From: Gemmatimonadaceae bacterium
GTDB lineage: Bacteria; Gemmatimonadota; Gemmatimonadetes; Gemmatimonadales; Gemmatimonadaceae
Assembly (NCBI GenBank): GCA_030647905.1
Contig: JAUSJA010000027.1
Span: forward strand, 62,001 to 126,000
Length of the DNA: 64,000 nucleotides
Direction: 5' to 3'
A program made the position numbers and the translations under genes. Shown piece by piece: positions 1-9,446 of the stretch. The stretch's first letter is position 1, and each line of letters begins with the position of its first letter. The notes under the pieces were generated by a model that searched no databases, had not been told where the DNA came from, and saw nothing but the letters and a program-made list of their open reading frames with translations.

Positions 1-287
1 AGATCGATGAGAGGTGCATCGGCGGCCGCAGACGATTGAAACAGCGTTTCACCACGCTCGTTAAGAAGCCTGACCCCCGACCCGACCGGACGCCCGAGAA
101 TGAGAGCGCGCGCTCCGGGCGCTTCCGCCAACTCATCCGCCAGACGTATTGCGGTTTCATGGATGACGCGATCCAGCTCATCATAGTGCGTGCGATTGTG
201 CACCGCATAGCTGTAGATACAGGCAACCGCTACAACCAGGACGCTGAGACCAGCGTACCACATGGCAAGGCGCAGCCGAAGCGACAT
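1..287 (-). CDS. Sensor histidine kinase, N-terminal part (cut by window edge)
   Basis: Reading leftwards from an ATG at 287, the frame stays open to the window edge (95 codons seen). It encodes a short basic N-terminus, one hydrophobic membrane segment (about residues 9-28) and the start of an extracytoplasmic sensor region. This is the usual beginning of a CusS/EnvZ-like sensor kinase. The catalytic domains lie outside the window, so the kinase call rests on this N-terminus and on the OmpR-type regulator gene at 488-1162, upstream on the same strand. No other in-frame start exists, because a TGA lies 11 codons upstream (318-320). The stop of a possible 50-codon reading frame lies one base before this ATG. 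Confidence 0.7.
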   Translation of the reverse strand, partial: MSLRLRLAMWYAGLSVLVVAVACIYSYAVHNRTHYDELDRVIHETAIRLADELAEAPGARALILGRPVGSGVRLLNERGETLFQSSAAADAPLID

Positions 288-288
288 G

Positions 289-441
289 TCAGCGCCGACG
301 ACTGGCGGATAACGCCATCATCGCAGTATTCTCAGCGAACGGGGAGTTCTCCGAATCGTTCCGGCAAGGCTGGCTGAGGTCATACAGAGGGATGCCGAAT
401 AACACAGCGGCTACGCCAGCTATGACGAGTCGACGCCTCGT
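289..441 (-). CDS. Possible 50-aa membrane/secreted micropeptide with ACG start
   Basis: The 200-bp gap between the regulator and the kinase holds an open minus-strand frame that begins three basic residues and a hydrophobic run (about residues 5-19), like a signal peptide or small membrane anchor. It ends with a TGA one base before the kinase ATG, which suggests translational coupling. A good Shine-Dalgarno (GGAGGG, 447-452) lies at the right distance from position 441, but the codon there is ACG rather than ATG, GTG or TTG. Either ACG is used as a rare start, a point mutation has silenced the gene, or the frame is chance. No family recognised. Confidence 0.3.
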   Translation of the reverse strand, partial: TRRRLVIAGVAAVLFGIPLYDLSQPCRNDSENSPFAENTAMMALSASRRR

Positions 442-487
442 TGGTTCCCTCCTTTGCTGCTCATGCGTTGGGAGAAACGACAGAGTC

Positions 488-1162
488 TCAAGCCTCTCGA
501 AGGACGTATCCCGCGCCGCGAAAGGTATGTATCAGCCGCATCTCCCCCGCCGCCTCGAGCTTGTGGCGAAGCTGCTTCACGTATACCTCGACGATATTGG
601 AGCTGCCCGCGACTTCGAAGCCCCACACACGGTCCATCAGGAGATGTTTCGGAATGACCCTCCGGGGGCGCATGAGGAACTGACGCAGCACCTCATACTC
701 CGTTGACGTCAGGTCAATCACCCGGTCGCCCCTCTGCGCCTGCCTCGTCCCCGTATCGAGCGACAGATCGGCGAACCGCATCACTTCCGGATGGTCGATC
801 TCGGAACGTCGGAGCAACGCCTTGATTCGCGCGATCAGAACCTCGAATCGGAAAGGCTTGACGACGTAGTCGTCCGCCCCGAGCTCAAGTCCTTTCACCT
901 GGTCCGAGGCACTGTCACGGGCGGTAAGCATCAGCACGGGCAAGTTCTCGTCGACGCGGCGCAGACGCGCCAGCACCTCGTAGCCGTCGATACCGGGCAA
1001 CATGATATCCAGGATCGCCAGGTCAGGTGCATGATCTCGCGCGATGGCAAGTGCCTGCTGGCCCGATGACGCAACGTCCACCGAGAAGCCGTCGTATGCC
1101 AGTCCTCGCTTCAGGACGCTCGTGACACTCGGATCATCGTCTATCAGTAGAATGCGCTGCAT
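488..1162 (-). CDS. OmpR/PhoB-family response regulator
   Basis: 224-residue DNA-binding response regulator. The receiver domain (about 1-115) has the acidic pocket (Asp8-Asp10), the phospho-acceptor Asp52, Thr80 and Lys102. The winged-helix effector domain (about 130-222) ends with the typical recognition helix and hairpin (RGAGYVL). The ATG at 1162 is preceded by a near-perfect Shine-Dalgarno (GGAGGAGG). A longer open frame exists upstream but lacks such a site. It is transcribed towards the truncated sensor kinase at 1-287, presumably its partner. The stimulus is unknown; copper or redox is possible, given the neighbouring Met-rich and cytochrome genes. Confidence 0.93.
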   Translation of the reverse strand: MQRILLIDDDPSVTSVLKRGLAYDGFSVDVASSGQQALAIARDHAPDLAILDIMLPGIDGYEVLARLRRVDENLPVLMLTARDSASDQVKGLELGADDYVVKPFRFEVLIARIKALLRRSEIDHPEVMRFADLSLDTGTRQAQRGDRVIDLTSTEYEVLRQFLMRPRRVIPKHLLMDRVWGFEVAGSSNIVEVYVKQLRHKLEAAGEMRLIHTFRGAGYVLREA

Positions 1163-1402
1163 GCCTCCTCCTGTCGATCGGCGTGATTCATTGCTTGCAG
1201 CATCGCAGAAACCTTTTTCTCTCGCAGCCGGGTAAATGCCTAACGCTGTAAGGGTTTCCCCCATGATATTCCAGGCCGTGCCGGACGGTGGCAGCCGCGC
1301 ATGACCTCCAGCTTGGCTAGCCAAGAGCGCGCGCGAGCACCTCGATCCCTTTCATCCCGCTTCCGAATCTGGCAATGCTCTCCCGGTGCCGGTCCACTGG
1401 AT

Positions 1403-1594
1403 ATGCCGGCACCTGTCGCGCCGAGCCGCATGAAGTCGCACGAGACGCCCGCGCCGGGCAGGCTGGAATCCGCTTCAGCCAGCACCGTCAAGCGATCGAA
1501 GGTCACCACAACGAAGCCTCCCGCCAAGCCCGACCCGATGAAGGGAATGCCTGGCATGGATCACAGCAAGATGAACATGGGACCGAAGAAGTAG
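1403..1594 (+). pseudogene. Met/His-rich copper-binding-like C-terminal tail (fragment)
   Basis: A 63-codon plus-strand frame ends in a short Met-rich stretch (MKGMPGMDHSKMNMGPKK), a composition known from periplasmic copper-handling proteins. The part before it is Pro/Ser/Thr/Lys-rich and shows no domain, signal peptide or convincing ribosome site. I read it as the surviving tail of a larger protein or a very small copper-binding peptide. It is convergent with the gene at 1638-2204, which also has a Met-rich segment, so both may relate to copper. The 240 bases between the regulator start (1162) and this frame show no other gene. Confidence 0.35.
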
Positions 1595-1637
1595 GCCCGC
1601 ACTTCCAGGTCGGGACGACGACCGCAGAAGCCAGCGC

Positions 1638-2204
1638 TCACTGCGCCCGGGCGCTCCGGGACTTCGCCAGCAACGCTGCTCCGCCAGCGAAGCTGAGCAG
1701 GATCAGAGCGCCGATGATCGTCCACTCGACCGGGGTCGTGCGGGTCTCGATCTTCATCATTTCCGCGGAGGCTTTCATTCCCGGCATGTCAGCCATCTCT
1801 CCGCCGGCGGCCATCTGCGGCATGCCGCTCGCCGCCGCGGCAACGACTGCCGGAGGACCAACCGTCACTTCAGTTCTCCCTGCGATGTCGCCGTCGGCGG
1901 CGATCAGCACCAGCGTGTAAACTCCTGCAGGAACCGCGACCGGTACCGTGACGCCTGCGGCAAGCGCGCCAGTCGCCCCCGTTCGCACACTTCCGAGAAC
2001 ATAGTTGTCCAGTACACCGCGCAGCTCTGCCTTCAGGTTGGCATTGTTGCCGAGCTTCTCGCCGGTCATGCTGATGGTGCCGCCTACACCAACCTGCTTC
2101 GAGGCTACTCTCAGCACGCCGCCGCCGTGCGCATACGCCACCGACGAAGTTCCCGCGGAAAGCGCGACTGCCGCGGCGACGCCCATTGCCAGAAATCTCC
2201 TCAT
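1638..2204 (-). CDS. Membrane-anchored Ig-like protein with Met-rich linker
   Basis: 188 residues: a signal peptide (about 1-24, ending near AYAHGGG), a beta-sandwich/Ig-like region (about 27-115), a Met-rich linker (about 125-150, with MPQM, MADMPGM and AEMM clusters) and a single C-terminal membrane helix followed by basic residues. The His directly after the signal peptide plus the Met clusters recall CopC-type periplasmic copper binding, but no exact family is recognised. The start follows a strong Shine-Dalgarno (GAGGAGG) that overlaps the end of the cytochrome b gene, only 10 bases upstream, so the two form an operon. Likely role: periplasmic metal-binding partner of the cytochrome b. 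Inferred only. Confidence 0.7.
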   Translation of the reverse strand: MRRFLAMGVAAAVALSAGTSSVAYAHGGGVLRVASKQVGVGGTISMTGEKLGNNANLKAELRGVLDNYVLGSVRTGATGALAAGVTVPVAVPAGVYTLVLIAADGDIAGRTEVTVGPPAVVAAAASGMPQMAAGGEMADMPGMKASAEMMKIETRTTPVEWTIIGALILLSFAGGAALLAKSRSARAQ

Positions 2205-2214
2205 GCCTGCCTCC

Positions 2215-3273
2215 TCACATTCCCATGTGCTGCTGTTGTGGTGCGAACACTCCGTAGATGATGCCACCGACGTACAGGGACAGCATGATAAGCGATACGA
2301 TGGTCAGGAGACCGTGCCGCGGATGTCCTTCGCGGGGCCTGTCGACCAGCGGAATGATGAAAAGGAACCCGAAGATGATTATCGGAGCGATCACCATTCC
2401 CCACATCCCGAACTGGTTCTCGACCGCGTAGATCCAGAGGAAAGGCCAGAACGGCTTGGTCAGCTCCACGCCTTCGACCGACGGATGTCCGATCCCCGGC
2501 GGAAAGAAAGCCGCGAGCGTACCGGCGAGACCGACGAGCAGCAGCGAGTATCCCACCAGCTTCGGAAGGTGGTCGGAGAACCGGCTCGTCTTCGGCTCAG
2601 CCGCGTTTATTCCGATCGCCCTGATGAGCCAGAAGTGGACTGCCACGAGCGCGAGCATGACGAGCGGAAGAAGGCTCACATGCGCGCTATGCAGCCGGCT
2701 CAGCAGACTCGTGCTGGCCGTGAAGTCGGGGCTTAGCGGCATACCGATCGCCCCCGTCATCTTTGCACCGGCGATCGCGTGCTCGAGCGCCTCGCCACCC
2801 TCCTGGTCGGCGCGCAACACGGTGCCCGTAAACGCAAGCGCGAAGAGCACCGCGAAGAGCCCGACACCCGCCCACCATGTCACCTCGCGCGGCTTCACAT
2901 AGCTGCGCCGCCAGAAGACATAGCTCATGTGCAGGAACACCGACACCAGAACTATGCTCGTCGCCCAGTAATGAAGCCCGCGAATCCACATGCCCAGGCG
3001 GACGCGCGTCATTATGTACATCAGGCTGTCGTGCGCGCCCACCGGGCTCGGGTTGTAAAACTGATCGAGCAGCACGCCGGTCACTATCAGCAGCGTGATC
3101 CCGGCGAAAGTGAGGCCGCCGAGCATGTAGGCGAGACGGTTCGCCGAAGGCGGAACGGGGTAATCCACTGCATCGAGCGCCAGGCGTTCTCGCGCGCCGC
3201 CACGGGCGGCAGCGCGTGCAGTCCTCGGCGCTGCGTCAGCCACGCCGGTATCCGTCTGCTGCTGATCGGGCAA
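2215..3273 (-). CDS. Cytochrome b (bc-type, fused b6/subunit IV) membrane protein
   Basis: 352 residues with about eight membrane helices. Two pairs of histidines spaced for two b hemes are visible: His101/His115 in helix 2 and His198/His213 in helix 4. The C-terminal half is the subunit IV-like region. Such proteins oxidise quinol and pass electrons to a Rieske or cytochrome c partner. Here no Rieske or c1 gene is adjacent, which is unusual; the next gene encodes a Met-rich anchored protein instead. The likely start is TTG at 3273, seven bases after a GAGGAG ribosome site. The longer upstream open frame has no cytochrome-like sequence. Confidence 0.88.
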   Translation of the reverse strand: MPDQQQTDTGVADAAPRTARAAARGGARERLALDAVDYPVPPSANRLAYMLGGLTFAGITLLIVTGVLLDQFYNPSPVGAHDSLMYIMTRVRLGMWIRGLHYWATSIVLVSVFLHMSYVFWRRSYVKPREVTWWAGVGLFAVLFALAFTGTVLRADQEGGEALEHAIAGAKMTGAIGMPLSPDFTASTSLLSRLHSAHVSLLPLVMLALVAVHFWLIRAIGINAAEPKTSRFSDHLPKLVGYSLLLVGLAGTLAAFFPPGIGHPSVEGVELTKPFWPFLWIYAVENQFGMWGMVIAPIIIFGFLFIIPLVDRPREGHPRHGLLTIVSLIMLSLYVGGIIYGVFAPQQQHMGM

Positions 3274-3450
3274 GTCGTCCTCCTCGCAGGAAGCTTCGCC
3301 GCATGGCAAGCGTGTGTGAAGCGCTGCCCGGCTGATTTTATTCAAAGCAAAAGCTAGCCCCGGCACATCGCCCACGCAACGTGCGAACCGCCAGTGGAAC
3401 GTTTTTGCTTTACGCGGCGTAAAATTGTCAGGCCCGTGTCTTGAAGGGGG

Positions 3451-3633
3451 TTGGAGACGTTTCGAGGCATTCACATTACCCCCCGGGGAGGGAGCGCACT
3501 GATGGACACCGTTGAGGGCGGCTACTCGCCCGATGAAGCAGGCGAGTTCATATTCGCCTGCGGAATGAACATGGTTCGCGGCAAGCTGGTCGTGGAGCCG
3601 CAGGCGAAATGGGATCACCGCCTCTACCGATAA
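3451..3633 (+). pseudogene. Cupredoxin-domain C-terminal fragment
   Basis: The 60-codon frame contains, from about residue 24, the characteristic end of a small cupredoxin domain: YSPDEAGEFIFACGMNMVRG followed by a Val-rich strand. The Cys-x-Met-x-Met segment is the copper-ligand loop of cupredoxin_1 proteins, which often sit at the end of copper ATPases or as short periplasmic proteins. The N-terminal half of the fold, with the first His ligand, is absent, and no signal peptide is seen. It is therefore most likely a truncated gene, although a short protein from the ATG at 3502 could still be made. It lies just upstream of the secreted SnoaL-like gene. Confidence 0.5.
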
Positions 3634-3649
3634 CGAGGAGAGTTGAACA

Positions 3650-4150
3650 GTGCGTTTTCCATCTGGCGTGAAGATCGGGGCTGCGTGCATCGCCGCAGCG
3701 GTAACACTGGGCGCGGCAGGGCCGCCGGATACGGCAGAGTCGCCGGCAAATTCCGCGCATGCTGACTCTGCAGCGGTAGCCGCCACGGTGGGCGCCTTTC
3801 ACGAGGCGCTCGCAAACGCCGACAGCGCCAGCGCGCTCGCTCTTCTCGCTCCCGATGCGATGATCCTCGAGAGCGGGGGAACGGAGACCAGAGCGGAGTA
3901 TCGGTCGCACCACCTCGCCGGCGACATCGCCTTCGCGAAAGCAGTTCAGGAGACGCGCGGGCCGTTGAAGCTCACTGTCGAGGGCTCGACAGCGTGGACG
4001 GTCGGCACAAGTACGACCCAGGGGGAGTACAACGGAAGGCAGATCAATTCGTCCGGGGTTGAATCGATGGTGCTCACAAAGGACTCAGGCGGATGGCGCA
4101 TCCGGTCCATCCACTGGTCGTCACGCACCCGTCGCGCGCCCGCCAGCTGA
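3650..4150 (+). CDS. Secreted SnoaL-like/DUF4440 (NTF2-fold) protein
   Basis: 166 residues with a signal peptide (about 1-24) and an NTF2-like fold (about 40-160). It resembles DUF4440/SnoaL proteins: an N-terminal helix followed by the phrase LLAPDAMILESGG, then strands ending in GGWRIRSIHWSSR. These domains bind small ligands or act as small enzymes; the substrate cannot be read from sequence. The start is a GTG at 3650, with GAGGAG nine bases upstream. Similar proteins often accompany copper-resistance genes, and here it follows a cupredoxin fragment, but a role in copper handling is only inferred. Confidence 0.8.
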   Translation: MRFPSGVKIGAACIAAAVTLGAAGPPDTAESPANSAHADSAAVAATVGAFHEALANADSASALALLAPDAMILESGGTETRAEYRSHHLAGDIAFAKAVQETRGPLKLTVEGSTAWTVGTSTTQGEYNGRQINSSGVESMVLTKDSGGWRIRSIHWSSRTRRAPAS

Positions 4151-4220
4151 GATCCCCAGGCGACCCTCGCTGCCCCAACCTCCCCGTTTCAAGTAACTTG
4201 CAGGGTCCAAAGCCGAATCC

Positions 4221-6494
4221 ATGAAGCGTAAAGACGCCCTCGATTACCACTCATCGGGGCGGCCTGGCAAGATCGCTGTCGTTGCCACCAAGCCGCTCAA
4301 CAACCAGCGCGACCTCGCCCTCGCCTATTCCCCAGGCGTGGCGGAGCCCTGCCTCGAGATACAGAAAAACCCCGAAGACACCTACAAGTACACGGCGCGG
4401 GGCAACCTCGTCGCGGTCGTCACCAACGGCACCGCGGTCCTCGGGCTGGGCAACATCGGCGCGCTCGCGGCCAAGCCGGTCATGGAGGGGAAGGCCAACC
4501 TCTTCAAGCAATTCGCCGACCTCGACGTGTTCGATCTCGAAGTCGGCTCGGAGGATCCGGACGACGTAATCCGCTTTTGCCAGCTCCTCGAGCCCAGCGT
4601 CGGTGGCATCAACCTCGAGGACATTCGCGCGCCTGACTGCTTCTATATAGAAGAGAAGCTGCGCGAGACGCTCCGCATTCCGGTCTTTCACGACGACCAG
4701 CACGGCACCGCGATCATCTCCGGCGCGGCGCTGCTCAACGCGCTCGAGATCACTGGCCGCGACATCACACAGGTGCGCTGCGTGTTCTCCGGCGCGGGCG
4801 CGGCCGCCATCTCCACCGCCGAGCACTACGTGCGGCTCGGCGTGAAGCGGGAAAACATCCTCCTGAACGACCGCCAGGGCGTGATCTACAAGGGCCGTGC
4901 GGGAACCATGGATCCGTACAAGGCGCGCTTCGCCAACGAGACCAGCGCCCGCACCATCGCGGAAGCGCTCGACGGCGCCGACGTCCTGGTCGGCCTGTCA
5001 GTCGCGGGCGCCGTGACCGGCGACATGGTCGCAAAGATGGCGCCGAATCCGATCATCTTCGCCCTCGCCAACCCCGATCCGGAGATTCTCCCGGAGGAGA
5101 TCCGCGCGGTCCGTTCCGACGCGATCATCGCGACAGGCCGGAGCGATTACCCCAACCAGGTCAACAACGTACTCGGGTTTCCGTTCATCTTCCGCGGCGC
5201 GCTCGACGTCCGCGCGACGGAGGTGAACGAGGCGATGAAGATGGCGGCTACGCGCGCGCTGGCGCTGCTGGCCAAGGAGGACGTGCCCGAAAGCGTGTCG
5301 CGCCTGTACGGGCTCTCATCTGTCAAGTTCGGTCCGGACTATCTCATTCCCTACGCGTTCGATCCGCGCATTCTGCTCTGGGTCGCGCCCGCCGTCGCCT
5401 GGGCCGCGGTCGCCACCGGCGCCACGAGCCAGTTCATTGACCTCGACGACTACCGGGATAAGCTCGAGGCACGTCTCGGACGCGCGCGCGGCGTCATGCG
5501 CGGCATCATCAATCGCGCTGTGCGCGATCCGCGGAAGGTCGTCTTCCCCGAGGGCGAAGAGCCGAAAGTCATCCGCGCAGCGCAGCTCATCGTGGACGAA
5601 GGCATCGCCGAGCCGATTCTGCTTGGCAATCCCGACAACATCGCGCGCATCGCGAAGGAAAACGGGATCCCGCTCGCCGACATCTGCATCGAGGACCCAT
5701 CGAATTCGCCGCGTCGCGAAGCCTACGCGGACTACCTCTGGCGCAAACGGCAGCGAAAGGGACTGAGCCTCAGCGAAGCGCACCAGCTGCTGTACAACGG
5801 CAACTACTTCGGATCCGTCATGGTCGCGCAAGGCGACGCCGATGCGCTCGTCTCGGGCGTGAACATGCATTACCCGGAGACGATCCGCCCCGCGCTCCAG
5901 GTGATCGGGGCGTATCAGCGCGCCGAGGTCGTGAGCGGCCTCTACATGCTCGTCTTCGAAAAGCATGTTATCTTTTGCGGAGACACCACGGTCAATATCG
6001 ATCCGACCGCCGAGCAGCTCGCGCAGATCGCGTACTCGGCTGCGCGGATCGTTCGCACATTGGGGATCACGCCGCGGATAGCGATGCTCTCCTTCTCCAA
6101 CTTCGGGTCGGTGCACCACCCCGAGGCGGAGAAGGTGGCGCGTGCGGTGCAGCTGCTCCGGCAGCGCGATCCCGCAATCGTGGTGGACGGGGAGATGCAG
6201 GCAGATACTGCGCTCGACGAGGAGCTGCTCAGGTCGGCCTATCCGTTCAGCTCGCTCACCGAGCGCGCAAACGTGCTCATCTTCCCGAACCTCAGTGCGG
6301 GCAACATCGCCTACAAGCTGTTGAATCATCTTGGAGGTGCGACGGCGATCGGTCCGATCCTCGTCGGCATGAACCGTCCGGTGCACGTGCTTGAGCGCGG
6401 CGCGGACGTGCAGGATATCGTGAACATGGCCGCAGTCGCGGTGATGGACGCACAGTCTCGCGGCGCGCCTCTCGGTGCGCGACAGCCGGTGTGA
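4221..6494 (+). CDS. maeB: NADP-dependent malic enzyme (MaeB type, with PTA-like domain)
   Basis: 757 residues. The N-terminal malic-enzyme half (about 1-430) shows the YSPGVAEPC active-site segment, the [11 protein letters not shown] lysine region and an NAD(P)-binding motif ([10 protein letters not shown]). The C-terminal half (about 440-755) is a phosphotransacetylase-like domain, typically regulatory in MaeB enzymes (acetyl-CoA sensing). The enzyme decarboxylates malate to pyruvate in the cytoplasm, producing NADPH. The length matches the family. The next gene is PEP carboxykinase (35-bp gap), so this pair controls the flow between C4 acids and pyruvate/PEP and may be co-transcribed. Confidence 0.96.
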   Translation: MKRKDALDYHSSGRPGKIAVVATKPLNNQRDLALAYSPGVAEPCLEIQKNPEDTYKYTARGNLVAVVTNGTAVLGLGNIGALAAKPVMEGKANLFKQFADLDVFDLEVGSEDPDDVIRFCQLLEPSVGGINLEDIRAPDCFYIEEKLRETLRIPVFHDDQHGTAIISGAALLNALEITGRDITQVRCVFSGAGAAAISTAEHYVRLGVKRENILLNDRQGVIYKGRAGTMDPYKARFANETSARTIAEALDGADVLVGLSVAGAVTGDMVAKMAPNPIIFALANPDPEILPEEIRAVRSDAIIATGRSDYPNQVNNVLGFPFIFRGALDVRATEVNEAMKMAATRALALLAKEDVPESVSRLYGLSSVKFGPDYLIPYAFDPRILLWVAPAVAWAAVATGATSQFIDLDDYRDKLEARLGRARGVMRGIINRAVRDPRKVVFPEGEEPKVIRAAQLIVDEGIAEPILLGNPDNIARIAKENGIPLADICIEDPSNSPRREAYADYLWRKRQRKGLSLSEAHQLLYNGNYFGSVMVAQGDADALVSGVNMHYPETIRPALQVIGAYQRAEVVSGLYMLVFEKHVIFCGDTTVNIDPTAEQLAQIAYSAARIVRTLGITPRIAMLSFSNFGSVHHPEAEKVARAVQLLRQRDPAIVVDGEMQADTALDEELLRSAYPFSSLTERANVLIFPNLSAGNIAYKLLNHLGGATAIGPILVGMNRPVHVLERGADVQDIVNMAAVAVMDAQSRGAPLGARQPV

Positions 6495-6528
6495 ACAGAC
6501 AGACAATCATATTTGAGGGATAGAAAGG

Positions 6529-8151
<1,623 letters not shown>

Positions 8152-8166
8152 GCACAAGGGTCGCGC

Positions 8167-9402
8167 ATGACATTCGAGATTCTGCGCGACCCGCTGTGGA
8201 ATAACATCCGGGTAGACGAGCTGACACTTCGGCTCGTTGACACCGCAGTCTTTCAGCGCCTGCGGTACGTGCGGCAGCTCGGGCTCGCGTATCTCGTATA
8301 TCCCGGCGCGACGCACTCGCGATTCGAGCATGCGCTCGGTACGTACCACCTGTCGCGCGGCTCGCTCGCGCTTCTCGCTGAACGTGACGGCTCACGGGAC
8401 GTCGGTCCCGAGGAGCAGGCAATCGTGCGAGCGGCGGCGCTGCTGCACGACGTCGGGCACTATCCGTTCTCCCATGCCCTCGAGGAGATCGGACAGCTTC
8501 ATCACGAGGATGTGGCCAGGCCGCTCATCACCACCGGGCAGGTCGCGTCGATCCTCGCCGATGGCATCGCCGCCGACGCGCCGCAGCGCGTGTTCGAGCT
8601 CATTCAAGGCACGAGCGCCAGCTCGCTGCAGGGGCTGATCTCCGGGTCGCTCGACCTCGACAAGATCGAGTATCTCAAGCGCGACGCTTTCATGTGCGGC
8701 GTGCCATACGGCGAGATAGACGTGGACCGTCTGACGAACTCGATGCTGATCCTGCACGACCCGCACTCCGGACGCCCCGTGCTCGGGGTTCTGGAGAAAG
8801 GGTTGTCGGCGCTCGAGTCGCTGCTGTTCGCGAAGTATCAGATGTACCGCAACGTCTACTGGCATCACGGGGTGCGCAGCGCGACCGCGATGTACAAGCG
8901 AATGGTGGATGACGCTCTCCGCATCGGCGCGATTGACGCCGAGCTTCTGCCGTCGTACACCGACGAGGGGCTGCTGCATCGCCTGGAGCACGCGCATCCC
9001 ACGCCGATTCTCGATGCGCTTCGGAGCAGGCATCTTTACAAGCGCGCGCTGGAATGGCCCGCAAGCCAGCTCGATGACGGATTCGGCGAATGGATCTCGA
9101 CCGACCGCGAGCGCACGCGCGAAGCGGAAGATGAGCTCGCCCGCGAGCTTGGCATGGCACCGGGTGACGTGCTTCTCGATTTCCCGATGAAGACGCAGAT
9201 GCTGGGGCTCGACATCCCGGTGCAGCGGCGCAGTGGCGAGGTGGAGCGGCTCACCGGCGAAGGCTGGCCGGGGACGATCAACCTGCCGACGCTTTCCGAG
9301 GAGCTCTACCGGAGCGCGCGGTGGCTTCGCGTTTTCGTCGCGAAGCGAATGGAGATAGCGCCAGGCCGCGTCAAGGCGATTCTCGACGCAATGCAGGCGT
9401 AA
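8167..9402 (+). CDS. HD-domain phosphohydrolase (dGTPase/SAMHD1-like)
   Basis: 411 residues. The HD metal site is visible as His55 (RFEHALG), the His94-Asp95 pair (LLHDVGHYPFSH) and a downstream Asp in the LDLDKIEYLKRDA segment near residue 162. This arrangement is that of the YdhJ/SAMHD1-like group of dNTP or nucleotide triphosphohydrolases. The exact substrate is unknown; removal of excess dNTPs is the family-based guess. It starts 15 bases after pckA and ends in a short convergent gap with aacS. Confidence 0.88.
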   Translation: MTFEILRDPLWNNIRVDELTLRLVDTAVFQRLRYVRQLGLAYLVYPGATHSRFEHALGTYHLSRGSLALLAERDGSRDVGPEEQAIVRAAALLHDVGHYPFSHALEEIGQLHHEDVARPLITTGQVASILADGIAADAPQRVFELIQGTSASSLQGLISGSLDLDKIEYLKRDAFMCGVPYGEIDVDRLTNSMLILHDPHSGRPVLGVLEKGLSALESLLFAKYQMYRNVYWHHGVRSATAMYKRMVDDALRIGAIDAELLPSYTDEGLLHRLEHAHPTPILDALRSRHLYKRALEWPASQLDDGFGEWISTDRERTREAEDELARELGMAPGDVLLDFPMKTQMLGLDIPVQRRSGEVERLTGEGWPGTINLPTLSEELYRSARWLRVFVAKRMEIAPGRVKAILDAMQA

Positions 9403-9446
9403 TCAGCGGGTTCCCGCCGTGTGCGTTGGCGCCACGGGCGGCGGGG

